The notes under the pieces were generated by a model. It was given only the letters and a program-made list of their open reading frames with translations, did not search any database and was not told the origin of the DNA. From Talinum fruticosum (lineage: Eukaryota > Streptophyta > Magnoliopsida > Caryophyllales > Talinaceae), in assembly GCA_021018815.1 (NCBI GenBank), contig JAITYX010000127.1:868001-932000 (forward strand): 64,000 nt of DNA, in the 5' to 3' direction. The number at the start of each line of letters is the position of its first letter. Position 1 is the first letter of the stretch. Positions 11,528 through 24,342 of the stretch are shown piece by piece. The position numbers were made by a program, and so were the translations under genes.

Positions 11528-14085
11528 ATGTATAGGAGAAAGGCTCATCCTACTGGGGGACAAAAGCTGAGAAATCGGTCCAAGATAACTTCTTGGAACG
11601 GGAATGGCGACCTCGGAATGAATGGAATCCAAATGACTTGTTGGTGGAGGCTGAACACCATGTCTCTTCACTTGCGATTACTCCTTCGGTAAGTTAGTTT
11701 GCTTAAGCCTCTACTTTTTCTCACTTAGAGTAGTTTCACTACTAAAAATCTTGTTGGATTTATGTCTTCCAGAAAGGGTCAATTTCAAGTAGTGGAGCCA
11801 TGCCCAAATTCAGGGACACATATAGGAAGATGCACTCGTCCTCTTGAAGATGTCATGCATAATGTTGGGTTTGGTTCTCTCTTCTTTGCTTTAAGTCACC
11901 TTTGTGATAAAAGAGAGCGGGATCCCATGAGGGCTATTAGCAAGCACTTTTAGGATACAACTAATACGCTCCATCTTCTCTTTTAGGATATGAGTATTAC
12001 TCCTTTTGACTTTGCTATTTTATCCGGTTAGAGCTTCTTAGGGAGCCTCTAGTTCATGATCGGAACTTGTATGACAACCATGACTATCTTCGTCGGCTCT
12101 TTGGTCCTGTGGTGAGTAGGTTTCCTCAAGAAAACTTCTTTAAATATACCATTCTTTTCGAGTTTTTTTTTCAGGATGTTAGGTTTTGGGCCTAAAATTG
12201 TCGACAACAAGAAGTTCGGATCATGCTTGCTCTCTTATTGAGGACGATACTCTTTTTGGCCAAGCTTCTAAGTTTCATGTTCACTATTTGGTGACCTTAG
12301 CGGACCTCGATAAAATAAAGGAGCTTAACCGGGGTGCTCCCGTGTACAGTTGCCTCATAAGGGGCCTCCGTGGCGGTGTGCGACACACAAAACCCGAGAT
12401 AGCCTTCACCAACTATCTTCTACTATACAGACTTATGGAAGATCGTCGGGGTATGCTCTAAGTCTTCACTTATTTCTCATGCATTTTCATCTTCCGTGGA
12501 TAAAAATCTTTGTTTGCAAAAATTTAGCCATGGTTGCATGAATATTTCCCGCACCTTTAGCATGGCTCAACAAATCATCCAAGCGTTTCGGCCTTCGTGT
12601 CATGGGCTAGAATCTATCTTCATTGGCCGAAGATCCATGACATAGGTTTCTTGAGATCCCCCTTAATCGTGTGACTTTGGTGTGCACTTTTAGGCTTCAA
12701 AATTACTTTAAAAGAAGTGCCTAGAAAATTTTTGCTTCACTCTCTAGCTAGCTGCAACTACTCAGTGCCTATGGTGGACCTTGTGGGCTCTGGCGCGGGC
12801 GGCGCCAGCCTTAGCTAAATGCATTATATGCCCATTTTCTTGTTGTTTTTCCACTTTTGCATGCTTGATTCCGTATGAATCCTTTATAAGTAGGCTAACT
12901 TTCATCCTTGGGTAAAACTCAAACTCCCTATAAGTGTAATTATTGTACGGGAGATAAGTGAAAGGAGGATCTTATTTGAGGGTCCTTTTGGGTTCTATTG
13001 ACACCTTGGTGAAAGAGTTACACCATAAATCTTTGAGAACACATATCGTCCGTTTGTTCCTCTTGATCCATCGCCAACCATGTTTTACTTCCTCCCTTTT
13101 TCCAATAAGATCAAGTTCAAGCGACCATCGGGTATCCTTGTACCCAATTCCTAAATTTATATACATCCTGTGCAAATTATGCGAGCAGATTATGACTCGA
13201 CTTGTGAGTATCCACTTCTTCCTCTCTTTTGTGTAGTTGAATTTCTTGTATGGCAATTAACTTGATCTTTTGTAGCTACTCCCGAGGATATCCAAATTCC
13301 AATTCTTGATGTTGATGTTACTCAACCTTGGGAATCTCCCTGTTCGTATGAATTCATGAAATCCTTGAGGGAGAATGTGTTGGGCATCCTTTTCCTAGAA
13401 ACTAGCGAGGGTAAGAGTTTCATGCTCTTTGCTTTTAGTTACACACTAAAAGTATTTTTCTAATACCATTGAATAAATTTTGTAGCACGATAGTGAGCAA
13501 TCTTAAACTATATCTATCAAACGTAAATCTGCTCTTAGGGGGATCCGAGACAGCCTCATTGGAAGGACTTTCCTAACCTTCTATGTGAGTCTTTAGTTAG
13601 TGAAGTGTTAACTTCGTTGAGCTTTCAGTAGATGTGCTAATTGCTCTTTTATTTTTGTAGAGGCGTCGATCTAGAGCGTCTTCATCGGAGGTTTCCTTGG
13701 TGGCCCAGGGAATCAAACACATCCATCCAGCTAGCCAACAAATACCTTCATGTGGTACATCTAGAGCATGTACTTCACAACGTGTGCATCATCAGGGTAC
13801 TTTTGACGTGTAGGGCCTACCACCTCCAGGCCTAGTTCTTCGAGCAGGGGGCCTAACTTTACTAATGAGAGTCCGAACATCCCGCCTCTTCAAGCCTTTG
13901 ATCATCACAAGAACCTACTTCACTTCCATCGGGCTTCTTACGATGCACTTTCTCATGGAACAACTCAATCTTGGGACCATGGAGCTAGCTCTTCTTCAGG
14001 TGGTAGGGAAACTTGATTTTCCACGTCCGTCTTGAAGGACTTGGGGAACTATATCTTCGATGACGCTTCCGATGGCGACGATTAG
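11528..14085 (+). pseudogene. Plant mobile domain (PMD) gene, antisense accessory gene of Tat copy 1
   Basis: Start ATG at 11528 (RRKAHPTGG, shared with copy 2) and stop at 14083-14085 after an IFDDASDGDD tail, also shared. GT-AG introns fit at 11689-11772, 12451-12527 and 13204-13275, and another donor lies at 13411. Exon 2 shows PMD traits: DVMHNVGFGSLF, a HLLF...MSITPFDFAILSGL block, LYDNHDYLRRLFGP, and later DLDKIKEL and PWLHEYFP. PMD (aminotransferase-like) domains occur in host silencing proteins and in transposons. Here the gene lies antisense to a gypsy pol. A Trp codon became TAG at 11951-11953 and other shifts break it, so it is a pseudogene. Assignment to PMD is from pattern memory, not a search. 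Confidence 0.68.
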
Positions 14086-14549
14086 CGAATCCCTTATAGG
14101 GTGCTTTTGTTATTTAATATTTATTAATTTGTAAGATTGTGACTCGTATGCAATGAGATGGAATGCAAAGGTTAGATTCTAAAAATTCTTTCTTTTATTA
14201 AATATGATGCAAAATCTTAGGGAAAATTACAATGACAAATCGAAAAAATAATTTTCACTTGCCCCCACTAGCCCTCATTCCACCCAAAAGAAAATAATAG
14301 AAATAAAAATGGGAATTCTTAAGTGCATGGTCCAAAGTCAAAAGGCGTGCACAAAAAGGGGTTACGGTAGAAATAGATCATGGCCCAAGGAGTGCTCGAG
14401 GCCATAAAAAAAATAAAAAATTAGACAAATCGGCCGGTCTGCGGCTCTGGCTGAGCTTGCCACCCAAAAACAACCTAGGTGCTGGCGGACTCCAGTAAGC
14501 CCAAGACGACTCTTTTGTTTGTAAAAACTAATATAAGTTAGACCCATAT

Positions 14550-14722
14550 CAAAGGCCGAAAAATGTGCCTTTTGAATATTCTTATGCAAATCACAGAGAA
14601 TTCCCTACTGCTCGTAATGTGTCCAAAGAAATGAATTTCATGTGCGATTTATCTCGTTGGATGCATGAAATGAGAAATACGGACAAAGTAGGTTTCTCAA
14701 AATATGTGAACACTTTATTTAG
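14550..14722 (+). pseudogene. N-terminal scrap of the DUF7745-like antisense gene, Tat copy 1
   Basis: The segment NFMCDLSRWMHEMRNTDKVG at about 14632-14692 matches NFMIELSCWMHEMTNTKRVG on the minus strand of copy 2 near 35195. As in copy 2 it follows the PMD gene in the same direction. It is cut at about 14722, where RNase H sequence on the opposite strand begins; the rest of the gene was deleted. Confidence 0.6.
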
Positions 14723-17060
14723 CATTTCATCTCTAATGGCGTGTGTCTAGTCTCATAATCTAAGGACTTTTTGCTTAGATAATATGTCGCATACTCTTCT
14801 TTTCCATCTCGTTGAGCTAGCCTCGACTCCTCTAGTTGTCCGTGAGGTACAAAAGTAAACGTTTCCTTAGTTGCGGCGGAACTAGCACTGCAGGGTTAGC
14901 TGGATATTCCTTACCCTTCCCGAATGCTTGTAAGAACTCGATATGATGTGCCATGGTGACAGGATACACCGATCCTGAACGAGTATGAAGATGCGTAGTT
15001 TTGAGTGGCTTAGAATGGATCGAAATGATAATAGAGCAACAAAATACAAAGAACTTAGTTAATCACATAATGAAAGATGATTAACTATGGAAATAAATCC
15101 TAATACACAGAGAACAAGATAAGACTAGGGCACTAATCACACTCGTAAATACAGTCATACCACTCTAAGTATAATTAGACATTTCGGACACAACCGCTAG
15201 GGATATTGATCATGGATACTAATTTGGCTAAAGCATTCGCGAACAGGTTATCATCCCTAGGAAGGTAGGCGCAAGAAATACTTTCAAAATGTTATGATAA
15301 TTCGATTAGATATGCTTGGTAGAGTGCCAAGGCTTCACTAGGTACCTTCACTTTGTACGAAATTTGATTAATGATCGGATCGGAGTCACGTAAAACCTTG
15401 ATAGTCTTGGCTCCGGTGTCAATAGCAACTTCAAGCCATGTGATACACGCTTCATACTCTACGGTGTTATTGGTGACCTCGAAGTCAAATTTTACTCGAA
15501 AATAGAGTATGTGCTCCCTCTTACAACACTAGAAAAATCCTCACTCCAAAACCCTTATGATTGGAAACGTTGTAAAAGTATACTCGTCCGAACATCCACC
15601 TCTACCTATAAGATACTTTTTTTTGGAAAGTTGAGGTGTTCAAGTTGCAATTCGATTACAGGTAGATCAACTATGAATTTCGACACTATCCTTCCTTTGA
15701 TAACTTTTTGAGGGACATACGTGAGTTCAAATTCCGAAAGCATGACAGGTGTATCTTGCTATCTTGCAGCTCCCTCCGGCAAGACTAGAAAAATCCTCAC
15801 TCCAAAACCCTTACGATTGGAAACGTCATTGAAGTATACTATCCAAACGTCCACCTCTACCTATAAGATATTTTTGCCTGGAAAGTTCAGGTGTTCAAGT
15901 TGCGATTCAGTTATAGGTAGATCAACTATGAATTCCGATACTACCCTTCTTTTGATAACTTTGTGAGGGACATACGTGAGTTTAAATTCGACATCATGAA
16001 AGTCCATCTTTATGTCTTCGTTGTTGATAGTTGGTCACTCAAGTACATACTTAATGGGATGCATTGGTGCTACCACATGTACCGTGTGGGCTAACATGTA
16101 CTGCCTTGAATTTTTAGTAGCCTAGACTAATTCCTAAATGATCTCTTCTCCAATGGTGTGTGTCTAGTCTCATAATCTAAGGATTTCATGCTTAGATAAT
16201 ATACCGCGTACACTTCTTTTCCATCTCGTTGGGCTAGCATGAGTCCCATAGCATTCTCTAAGGTACAAAAGTAAAGGTTTCCCTGGTTGAGCTGGAACTA
16301 GCACTCAGTGTTAGCTTGATATGGTTTACCCTTTTCGAGTGGTTGTTGGCACTCGGTATGATGTGTATGGTGATAGGCTACACCGATCCTGAAACCGAGT
16401 ATGAATATGCGTAGTTTTGAGTGACTCGTAATGGACTCATAAATGATAATAGAGCAATAAAATACAAAGAACTTAGTTAATAACTTAATGAAAGGTGATT
16501 AACTATAGCAATCAACACTAATAGAAAGAGAACAAGATAAAATTAGGGCACTAATCACACTCATAGATACAGTCACACCACTCTAAGTATAATTAGACTC
16601 TTTAGACACAACAACTAGGGATATTGATCGTGGATACTAATTTGGCTAAAGCATCCATGAACAGGTTATCATCTCGAAGGAAGGTAGGCGAAATAAATAC
16701 TTTTAAAATTTTTTTATAGTTCGATTATATCCGCTTGGTAGAGTGCTAAGGCTTCACTACGTACCTTCCCTTTTAGCAAATTCCGATTGATGATCGGACC
16801 GTAGTAACCGAAAACCCCGATATTCTTCGCTCCGATCTCTATAGCAGACTTCAAGCCCTTTAATCCACGCTTCATACTCTACGATGTTGTTGCTGACCTC
16901 GAAGTCCAATTTGATTAAAATAAGAGTATGTGCTCCTCCGGCGACACCGGAAGAATCCTCACTTCAAAGCCCTTATGGTTGGAGTTGAATTATACTATCC
17001 AAACGTCCACCTCTACCAATAAGATATTTTTGTCTAGAAAGTTGAGGTGTTCAAGATAGA
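14720..17060 (-). pseudogene. Tandemly duplicated RNase H / archaeal-type RNase H block, Tat copy 1
   Basis: On the minus strand I read RNase H (EEYATYYLSKK at about 14770-14800, and again at about 16180-16230), the RNase H end with AHTVHVVAPMHPIKY near 16060, and the second, archaeal-type RNase H with EYEACITWLE, DSDPIINQIS and FESISCAYLPRDDN at about 15200-15500. A second aRNase H copy is at about 16617-16930. Dual RNase H is a hallmark of the Tat/Athila group. The order aRNH, spacer, RNH, aRNH, spacer, RNH shows a tandem duplication of about 1.4 kb. Inside it a 258 bp piece is doubled again (about 15517-15920). No RT or integrase remains. Confidence 0.8.
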
Positions 17061-17516
17061 CTAGGTGAAGATGGAGGACTTACTCTTCGTCCTATTCTTA
17101 ATCGTTCTGTTTCCTCGTCTCTCTTACTCGTCCTCAATAGCGTTTAGGATAGCCTTGAGATCGCTTGATATAGACGCTATTTTTTGATCCTAAGCTTCTA
17201 ACCTAATTTCCACGTTGGTTGATTTCTTATTAACAAGAGAAAGAATAGGAGATTGTTCTAGGATTCCATCCATTGGAAGGGAATTCATTGTAGGTACTAT
17301 CCTACAAAGAAAAATAGACTGAACCGGTGTGGTATGCACCGAAATATATCGCACCGATGTAGACCATAGAGTAGAACGTGGTTCGGAGCGCGGAGAAGAT
17401 GTGACGGACTCCTTGTTGAGGCGTTCTAACCTTTTGGAGCTCGGATTCCGACAATACTCAATTCCAAGTACACTTACCTATTCTGCAGCCCGAAGGATGA
17501 GGCTTAGGTCCATGTG
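17060..17516 (-). pseudogene. Probable N-terminal gag/ORF region, Tat copy 1
   Basis: The minus strand is largely open here. It includes a helical stretch LEAQDQKIASISSDLKAIL and a run of Glu/Arg, which is plausible for the coiled N-terminus of Tat gag. It lies between the leader and the duplicated RNase H block, so a deletion removed the rest of gag, the protease and RT. No zinc knuckle is visible, so the call rests on position and composition. Confidence 0.35.
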
Positions 17517-17519
17517 AAA

Positions 17520-18590
17520 GAATACCACTTTTAGGAGGAACGGATTTAAGCGCAAGACCTGAAGAGACTAAGAATGCTCTTTATTTGGATGCACATAAAG
17601 AATGCATAGAAAATGGAGCATATGCGATGATGTTTATGACTTAATTCAAGGATAATTTTTATGACTTGGCTAGTGCATTATTGGAATGCATGAATGATTA
17701 TTCCTAAATGGAAGATGAATTTATTTTGGCTAAATGAAAAACGGACTCGCCTTATTTAAGATGAAATTATTTTTGGCTAAATGAAAAACGTTAAATGGAC
17801 ATCCCTAATTTGAGATGAATTTATTTTGTTAAATGAAATATGATAATGCAAGATGGAAATGCAAAATGAAAATGCAAAAAGAATGTCAAAAAGATGGACT
17901 GATTGACGAAAAGATAGAGGAGACCTTGGTAGGATCCTTCGGACTTGGCTGGCAATAACTACTTGAAACCGCTCGAAGAAGGTTTTAGTATGACTGGGAA
18001 ATGCACGTAATGGACCAACCTAAAAAAGGAAAGGTAATTTTGACTTTTGGCTAAATGCACATAATGGACCGACTCTAGAAAATTTTTAAGGTATTTTATT
18101 TGGACCCATGTAAGGGCTAATCAGCGCTCCTCACCTATCCCTAAAGGCTCACAAGTAGAAGATTAAATAAAAAACAACCACAATCATCCAAGCATGCAAA
18201 TGAAGACAAGGTGTCACCTAATAGTTAAATGATCTATGGTTAAAAGAGGTATAGGTAGGATACATGGTGACTTATAGTCCGAGGATTTAGTCTTCCGTGT
18301 GCGGCACAACAAGAAAAAATGGTAGAAGCCTTGGTGCCTCTTGTAAAACCAAGAGCACGTGTTATGAGGAAAGAAGTACCGCCTCCGTTGGCAATCAAGC
18401 CTAGTTGGGCCCGCCTGGGATGCAGTAGGAGCCTCTTACCGAAGTGTTTAACAAGGGGTAAAAAAAACCTAATGGTCCAACAACAATAATAAACTATGTT
18501 CAAAGGCTGCTAAATGTGGGATGCCTAATGCAAATACATTATTAAAACTCACTACTCAAATTTTCAAGTTCCGCCCTCTTAATAAGTGAT
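17520..18590 (-). other. Leader region of Tat copy 1, no gene seen
   Basis: This is untranslated leader between primer site and gag. It includes imperfect AT-rich repeats around 17700-17870 (units with TTTTGGCTAAATGAAAAACG). The short frames here look like chance. Confidence 0.5.
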
Positions 18591-18593
18591 TTA

Positions 18594-18611
18594 TCCCTAG
18601 TGGAGTCGCCA
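18594..18611 (-). other. Primer binding site, tRNA-Arg type (Tat lineage)
   Basis: The minus strand reads TGGCGACTCCACTAGGGA, matching the TGGCGACTCC-type site known for Ogre/Tat elements, two bases after the LTR end TTTCTACA at 18613. Confidence 0.8.
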
Positions 18612-18612
18612 T

Positions 18613-19090
18613 TGTAGAAACCACGACCCGAGGTCGAGCTTCCCTATGAACTAGCGTCGGATTTTTGAAAAAGAAAAAAAGAGGGTTGGAAATGATTTTA
18701 GGGTTTGAAGATAGTTTTTGAAATTTGGGGGTGAACTTCTTATTAAGGTTTCAAAATTTTATTAAAACTGATTTAAAGCGAATTAGGCAAAGTTTGAATG
18801 GTGGTTTTATAAATTATTTTATTTTAGAAATTATTTTTAGATATCATGGGATATTATTCCTTAATTGAACAAAATAAATGAAATTAAGGTTTTGATTTGG
18901 CCGTGAGGTTTGAGGGTGAAACTAGTGTGAAAACATAAGTTTGGACCCAAGCCATGGCCACCGACCACTCGATGTTGGCCAAAGCCAGCACCTAATGGTT
19001 AGGGGCGCCATCCACAGGCCGCGGCCGAGGAAATCAGCCTCGGCCTTTGCCCTGGCTGGCGGGTTCACAAGCCCTAAAGTTTTTAGCTGC
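18613..19090 (-). mobile_element. Partial 5' LTR of Tat copy 1
   Basis: This aligns along its length with the 3' part of the LTR of copy 2 (about 51310-51768, opposite strand). Shared blocks include the TTTGGACCCAAGC stretch, the GC-rich part and the end GTCGTGGTTTCTACA. The upstream part of the LTR is missing beyond about 19090, where CACTA-like sequence begins. Confidence 0.8.
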
Positions 19091-19139
19091 TGTCAGATTT
19101 TTACAACGAGTTATATCCAGGGCTAAAGTAGTTAAAACT

Positions 19140-20229
19140 TAATTTATTTTTCCCTTATTTTTACAAAAATGCCACCGCCTTATGTTTTTACTAGCATTTT
19201 CGTCCCGTGTATAAGTCAAGGCTTCTATTTTTTCATTTCCACCACCCAATTTTTACTAGGTTTTTCTCTAGTTCTCATTTCAAGAATTATAATTTCCAGT
19301 GAAAATGAGTTATGACGCTGTCCCCGATGATTTTGACAAGGCGGCTACGAGAGGAGATTACTAGTAAGAATCATTGGTTCGGTAATGTAGAGGGGTTGTT
19401 GTATGGCCACATCATTCAAGACGCTCTTAACTTTTCAATCATCAACTTGACTAAGACTAAGGACTTACAGGTGATCTGTTGAGTACTCCAATTGGGCTTT
19501 CTTTGAGGCATGGCTGGATTAAAATTGAGATGAGCTTATTGTTCTCTAGAAGAGGCGGATAAATTTGGCGAACTCCAATGTGGCCAATGGAGGCACCACT
19601 TCAACCGAGGTTCATCACCATACATTGCAAGCAAAGGGCTGCCTAAAGTGGAAAGCGAAGGCAACGAGACGACATCGGCTTCATGCACTCTCTTACAAGA
19701 GGAACTTACCTCAAGACAAGAAGTGAATACGTTATCCCAACCCCTATTTTGCTTATTTAGATGTTTTGATATATTCTTTAGTCGGGTTGTATTCAAGAAA
19801 CCCTTGTTGTACGTTTTATTAAAGAAATGGAGAAAATTAACACATTAACTCTTTACTTAGCTTTCTATCATAATTATTCGTTGGAAGATGTAAAGGCCTT
19901 ATTTTTAGAACTTACTTATTACTACAGTTCCTATAAGGAATCGTAGTAATAGGCCAATTCAACCCATAGACCGAGAGATGTTTTAAACTTTTTAGAACAC
20001 TAGACCTAAGAACCGTAGTGAAAAGTTATACCTATTACTATGGTTCTTAGACAAAACTATAGTAATAGGTCCAGCCTTCATTTTTTACTACAGTTCTTCC
20101 TATGAGTCATCGTTAAAAGTTAGTTTTTTTCCTGATTTTTATAAAAATGTCATCGGCTTATTTTTTAGTACGGTTTTCTTCATAACCTTTGTAAAAGGTC
20201 TATACTGAAAAGTCATTCATGTAGTAATG
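19140..20229. mobile_element. CACTA (En/Spm)-like ends and subterminal repeats
   Basis: The right end at 20221-20229 reads CATTACTAC on the minus strand, and the following bases align with the CACTA end at 55789 over about 90 bp. Palindromic subterminal motifs (CTATTACTACGGTTCTTA and complements) occur at about 19913-19960 and 20030-20070. A diverged similar stretch lies at 19160-19240. The middle (19330-19800) has short frames that I cannot assign. No transposase is present, so it is a non-autonomous or truncated copy. Confidence 0.5.
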
Positions 20230-20825
20230 ACATGAAAAGGCTAAAAAGTAAGGGGCAGCAAAAAGGTTTTAAATAGTTAGGGCGAGAAAAAAATTTTACA
20301 AATTAAGGCAGATAAACGTAATGATTAACGGTCCTTTTTATATTTAACCAAAAGATAAGGGGATTTTAAATAGTTTTTGAAAATTATGGGTTTATTAAAT
20401 ATTTTACACCGTAACTCTTGGTCTTTTATTTAAGTCATCCCTCTTCCAATTGTAATTTTCTTTTGAGTTTTCTTATAATATCACCTATATATATAGATTA
20501 TAATTAGCACAAACTAATAACAACTATCACTATCGACAATCACCATAGGTTATACTAAACTATACATGTGTATCAAAATAATCATAAACCTTCATGTTAT
20601 TTCCTATTAATTGAATTACAAAATGAATTTTAAAAATCACAAGAATTATTTTCAAATTCTAATTAAGATGATTAATTTACGGTGTTTGGCACAATTTAAT
20701 CACTCACCTTCTAGAAAAGAAAAAAAACTCCAAGCCCCTCAACCTTTGAGGTCCTAACCAAACTCGAGAATCTGTTTAGCCATTTTTTCAACCTAACCCC
20801 GACTGGCGACGAACAAGTAAATTAT
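20230..20825. other. Unclassified AT-rich spacer
   Basis: I see no coding pattern, inverted repeat or LTR end in this 0.6 kb. Confidence 0.4.
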
Positions 20826-23254
20826 TGTGTTTGTCGAGTTTGGCTCAAAACATCTAATAATGCTAACATATGGTGAAATGACCAATCCATACATGTCATG
20901 GCATGCCTATGTCGAAGTCTATGTTTGTCGATTACTTTTCGTCTTCACCTGGTTTTATCCATCTTGTGTTTTGATTGCTCGGTTTTACGACTTGTAATTA
21001 TAATAGGAGTCGTTATAGGCCTAGGGTCGGTTCTTGTCTATTTAAAGGTGGTTTAGTTCATATATGTAATCATTCAAAAATCCAAAATTATCCAATTCTT
21101 TAAGCTTTGGGAAATTTTGGTAGAGCTAATTGAAGTTCTATTCAATTGAAGTGTGATATTGAGACGAGTATGTTGTGAGATTTGGGATATCTCGGGTTTT
21201 GGGATGGTCATGGGTTTTGAGATCATTCTTATACTCACTCATAATGGTGAAATCATTATGCTTGTGCCGTTGTGGTTTTTCACGATTTGGGTTTTGCACA
21301 TTAAAATCCTTTCCTCACCTTTATTTGTATATTTCCTTTAAGTTTTAGATATTATTTGTCATCCTAATATGCTTCCGCAACATAGCTCTATTTTGACCTA
21401 ACAAAGTGATACTTAGAGTGGGGAAAATGTTCTAAAATGTTGTATCCGAGCCAAGATTCTAGCATTACGTTAGTAGCTAAATTTGATATCGAGAAGTTTG
21501 ATGGAAAGATTTGTTGCAGTTTATGGAGAGTCAAGAGAGGGTCATTCCACACAGAGCACGGATTAAAGAAAAACTTGGGAAGAGTCCTAACTTAATGTCC
21601 GAGGAGGATTGCTAGTAGTTGGATGAAAAGTCACTTAGGGCGATTAAGTTGTGCATCACAAATCAAATTCTTCGTGAAGTTGTTGATTGCAAGGCTGCAG
21701 TAGAGATGTGGGCAAAGTTGGAGCAAATCTACATGACATAGAGTCTTGTCAACAAGATCCGACTCAAGGAGCGGGTTGTTCACAATCTGTATAGGTGAAG
21801 GTACTTCTATCTAAAATCATCTTGATGGGCTTAATTCTATTCTCTCATACTTAGAGAATGTGGAGGTCGAAATAACTCATGAGGATAAAGCAATTCTCTT
21901 GATTGTCTCCTTGCCCCTTTCATATAAGTATTTTGAAGAAATTATGCTTTCCAAGTAGTAATGAAGTATTGAGTTATGAAGATGTCAAGAATAACTTATT
22001 ATCCAAAGAAAAATTTACTTTAAAATGTGTTCTTCCGTAAAAGCTGAAAGTTTGATGATAACAAAGATTTATTTTCCACACATGATTCTCCCGTACAGAC
22101 TTTAAAATGGGTTTCAGATTCTAGATGTACTTTTCATGCGTTTTCTAACAAACATTTGTTTTCCACATATGATACTATTAATTTTTGTATTGTCAATTTG
22201 GGCAATGTCTGCTCAATGCTCGGCTTGTAGCATCGTATTGTTCCGATTAAAACTCATGATGGTGCTTGTGAAGACTTTAACTAAGGTTTAACATGTTTCC
22301 GGTTTAAAACACAATATAATCTCAATGGGTGCTCTTGAAGCTAAAGGGATAAGGTAGGTGTTTAGCTGAAGATGGAGTCCTGAATATGTTCAAGGGCTTT
22401 GAGATTATTTTGAAAGGTTTAAGGCACAGAGGTCTCTACACCCTCCAAAGTTCAACCGCAAGTTCATCAGCTTCGAGTAAATTAATATGTGGTTTGATAT
22501 GTTGTTGGATCATGTGAAGATGAAGAGATTAATAGAGATGATGCCTTCAGTAAAGTCTAAGAGAAGCTTGGATTTAGTGGGTGGTTGCAACTTGTGAGTT
22601 CCCTTCGGGGTGGAGCCCTCCGTGGTGCTACTTCTTAGGAAGGAGAAGTAGGTTTAAGGTGATAATCATATTTTTAGGCTTTTGATCCAAGGTAAAGATT
22701 GTGGGGTGTGGCTCAAAACACATAATAATGGTAGCATAAGGTGGAACGACCAAGCCATAAATGTCATGCCCTTACCGCAATAAGAAGGGACAAGAAAAAT
22801 CAAAGCAATCATGATAGTAAGGTGGTCGTGTCAGGTTATCGCACGATCGTGCTAGTCTATTTTTTCCAACTACACTTTGATTTCAATTTGTTTCGTCCAT
22901 TTTGTGTTTTGATTGCACGACTTTAGGGCGTGTAATTACAGATGAGGTTTCATTATATGCCTAAAGTTGCCACTTATCCATTTAAAGGTGGTTTAGTTCA
23001 TCTTTGTAATCATCGAAGTATCAAAAATTATCGCATTGTTGAAGCTTTGGTAAATTTAGGGAGAGCCAATTAGATCTCTATCCAATTGAAGTGTGCTATT
23101 GAGAGCAGATTGTTGTGAGATTAGACTATCTCGTGTTTTGGGAAGGTCTCGAGGTTTTGAGATCATTCTTGTACTCCCTTATAATAGTGAAATCATCGTA
23201 CTTGTGTCAACGTAGTTTTTCCCTATTTGGGTTTTCCACGTTAACATCCTTGTC
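20826..23254 (+). mobile_element. Small Ale-like Ty1/copia element, internally deleted
   Basis: Direct repeats at 20826-21403 and 22700-23254 are LTRs: both contain TTTAAAGGTGGTTTAGTTCAT and TTTTGAGATCATTCTT. A worn tRNA-iMet-type primer site (GTGATACTTAGAG) follows the left LTR. A polypurine-like CCAAGGTAAAGAT precedes the right one. Only 1.3 kb lies between them, with gag and a protease remnant. The right LTR is cut at 23254 where a CACTA end starts. The lineage is inferred from gag type. Confidence 0.75.
21440..22480 (+). pseudogene. gag and protease remnant of the Ale-like copia
   Basis: The gag begins KFDIEKFDGK, followed by the UBN2-type blocks LCITNQILREVVD, MWAKLEQIYMT and LVNKIRLKERV at about 21640-21780. 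A protease-like stretch WVSDSRCTFH...FSTYD is near 22090-22170, with the catalytic DSG changed to DSR, and LYTLQSS lies near 22435. There is no integrase, RT or RNase H. Stops and shifts are frequent. Confidence 0.7.
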
Positions 23255-23599
23255 CACTACTATAGTAACCATCTATTCCGATACCTAAAAAGGACATTTT
23301 ACAATGGTTACAAAGCGTCGTGTATGTGAGTGTCGTAGCAGATGGCCATCTTTTGGTACGATTCAAAACCGTAGTAAAAAATAACCTATTACAACGACTC
23401 ATTTAAAGAACAAGTAGTTATATGTTTCTAATTACTATGGTTCCGGAAAAAGAATCGCGAGTAATAGGTATATCTATTGCTACGGTTCTTTCTCCGTAAC
23501 CGTAGTGATAGGTCCGGACCCAAATACCCCTATTAGGAAAAATTTTGGAGATAAGATTACTCTATTAATACAGTTCTTACCTAAGAACCGTATAGGTCT

Positions 23600-24277
23600 G
23601 AAATCCTTTTTATATAATTTTTTAAATTTTTCGTACCCATAATAGGAACCGAAATTCTCTTGTTGCGATTAACAATGAAGTCGATTTTACAGAACAAACC
23701 ATTGAGTATATATGAAACATAGCCCCGATCAACAAATAAGGGTTGAAGGATGGAAGAGTTAAATGAAAACAAAAGGTCATAAACAATAGTCATTGTGTAT
23801 CACCTTTTGTTTCCATTTTGTTTGCATTTAACTCCTCAACCTTCTACCCTTCTTTGTGGATTGGCCTATGTTGCATGCATACTTCATGTTTTGTCTTGTA
23901 AAATCGACCTCATTGTCAATCACAACAAGGGAATACTCGGTTCCTTTAATGTCTTCGGTCCATAAAGCAAACTAAATGGATGAGTTCAACATTTTATTCA
24001 TATTTCATTATTGTCTTATGCAGGACGCAAACTTCAAAAAAATTCATGGTCTCTAGTTTACAATCATGTACAATACAACAAACTTGCCCCTGAAGGAAAC
24101 CGGAAATTTTGGTAATTGGATAAATTATTCCACCCCTAAAGCCAACTCATCAAAATATATAAATTTGATAACAAATTTATCTTTATAACAAGTATTTTGG
24201 GAGATCCCTATATCCAAACACCTTTCCAATTTTTTATATTTTCACATTTATATTTTCTCTCTTTTCATCCTTAAACC

Positions 24278-24342
<65 letters not shown>

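Larger units (their letters stand above)
11410..19090 (-). mobile_element. Tat-lineage Ty3/gypsy element, copy 1 (deleted, rearranged)
   Basis: Sense is on the minus strand. From high to low coordinates it has part of a 5' LTR (19090-18613), a tRNA-Arg-type primer site (18594-18611), a leader and gag start (about 17060-18590), a rearranged RNase H/archaeal-type RNase H block (14720-17060), then a DUF7745-like gene start and a PMD gene, both antisense to pol. Reverse transcriptase, integrase and most of gag are missing, and the 3' LTR is cut off at 11410. Copy 2 (28134-51768) has the same order, which shows that the antisense genes belong to the element. Confidence 0.75.

Noticed and set aside
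19536..19848. Open frames of 86 and 66 residues on opposite strands
   Set aside because: They overlap each other, match no family I recognise and sit inside CACTA-like sequence.
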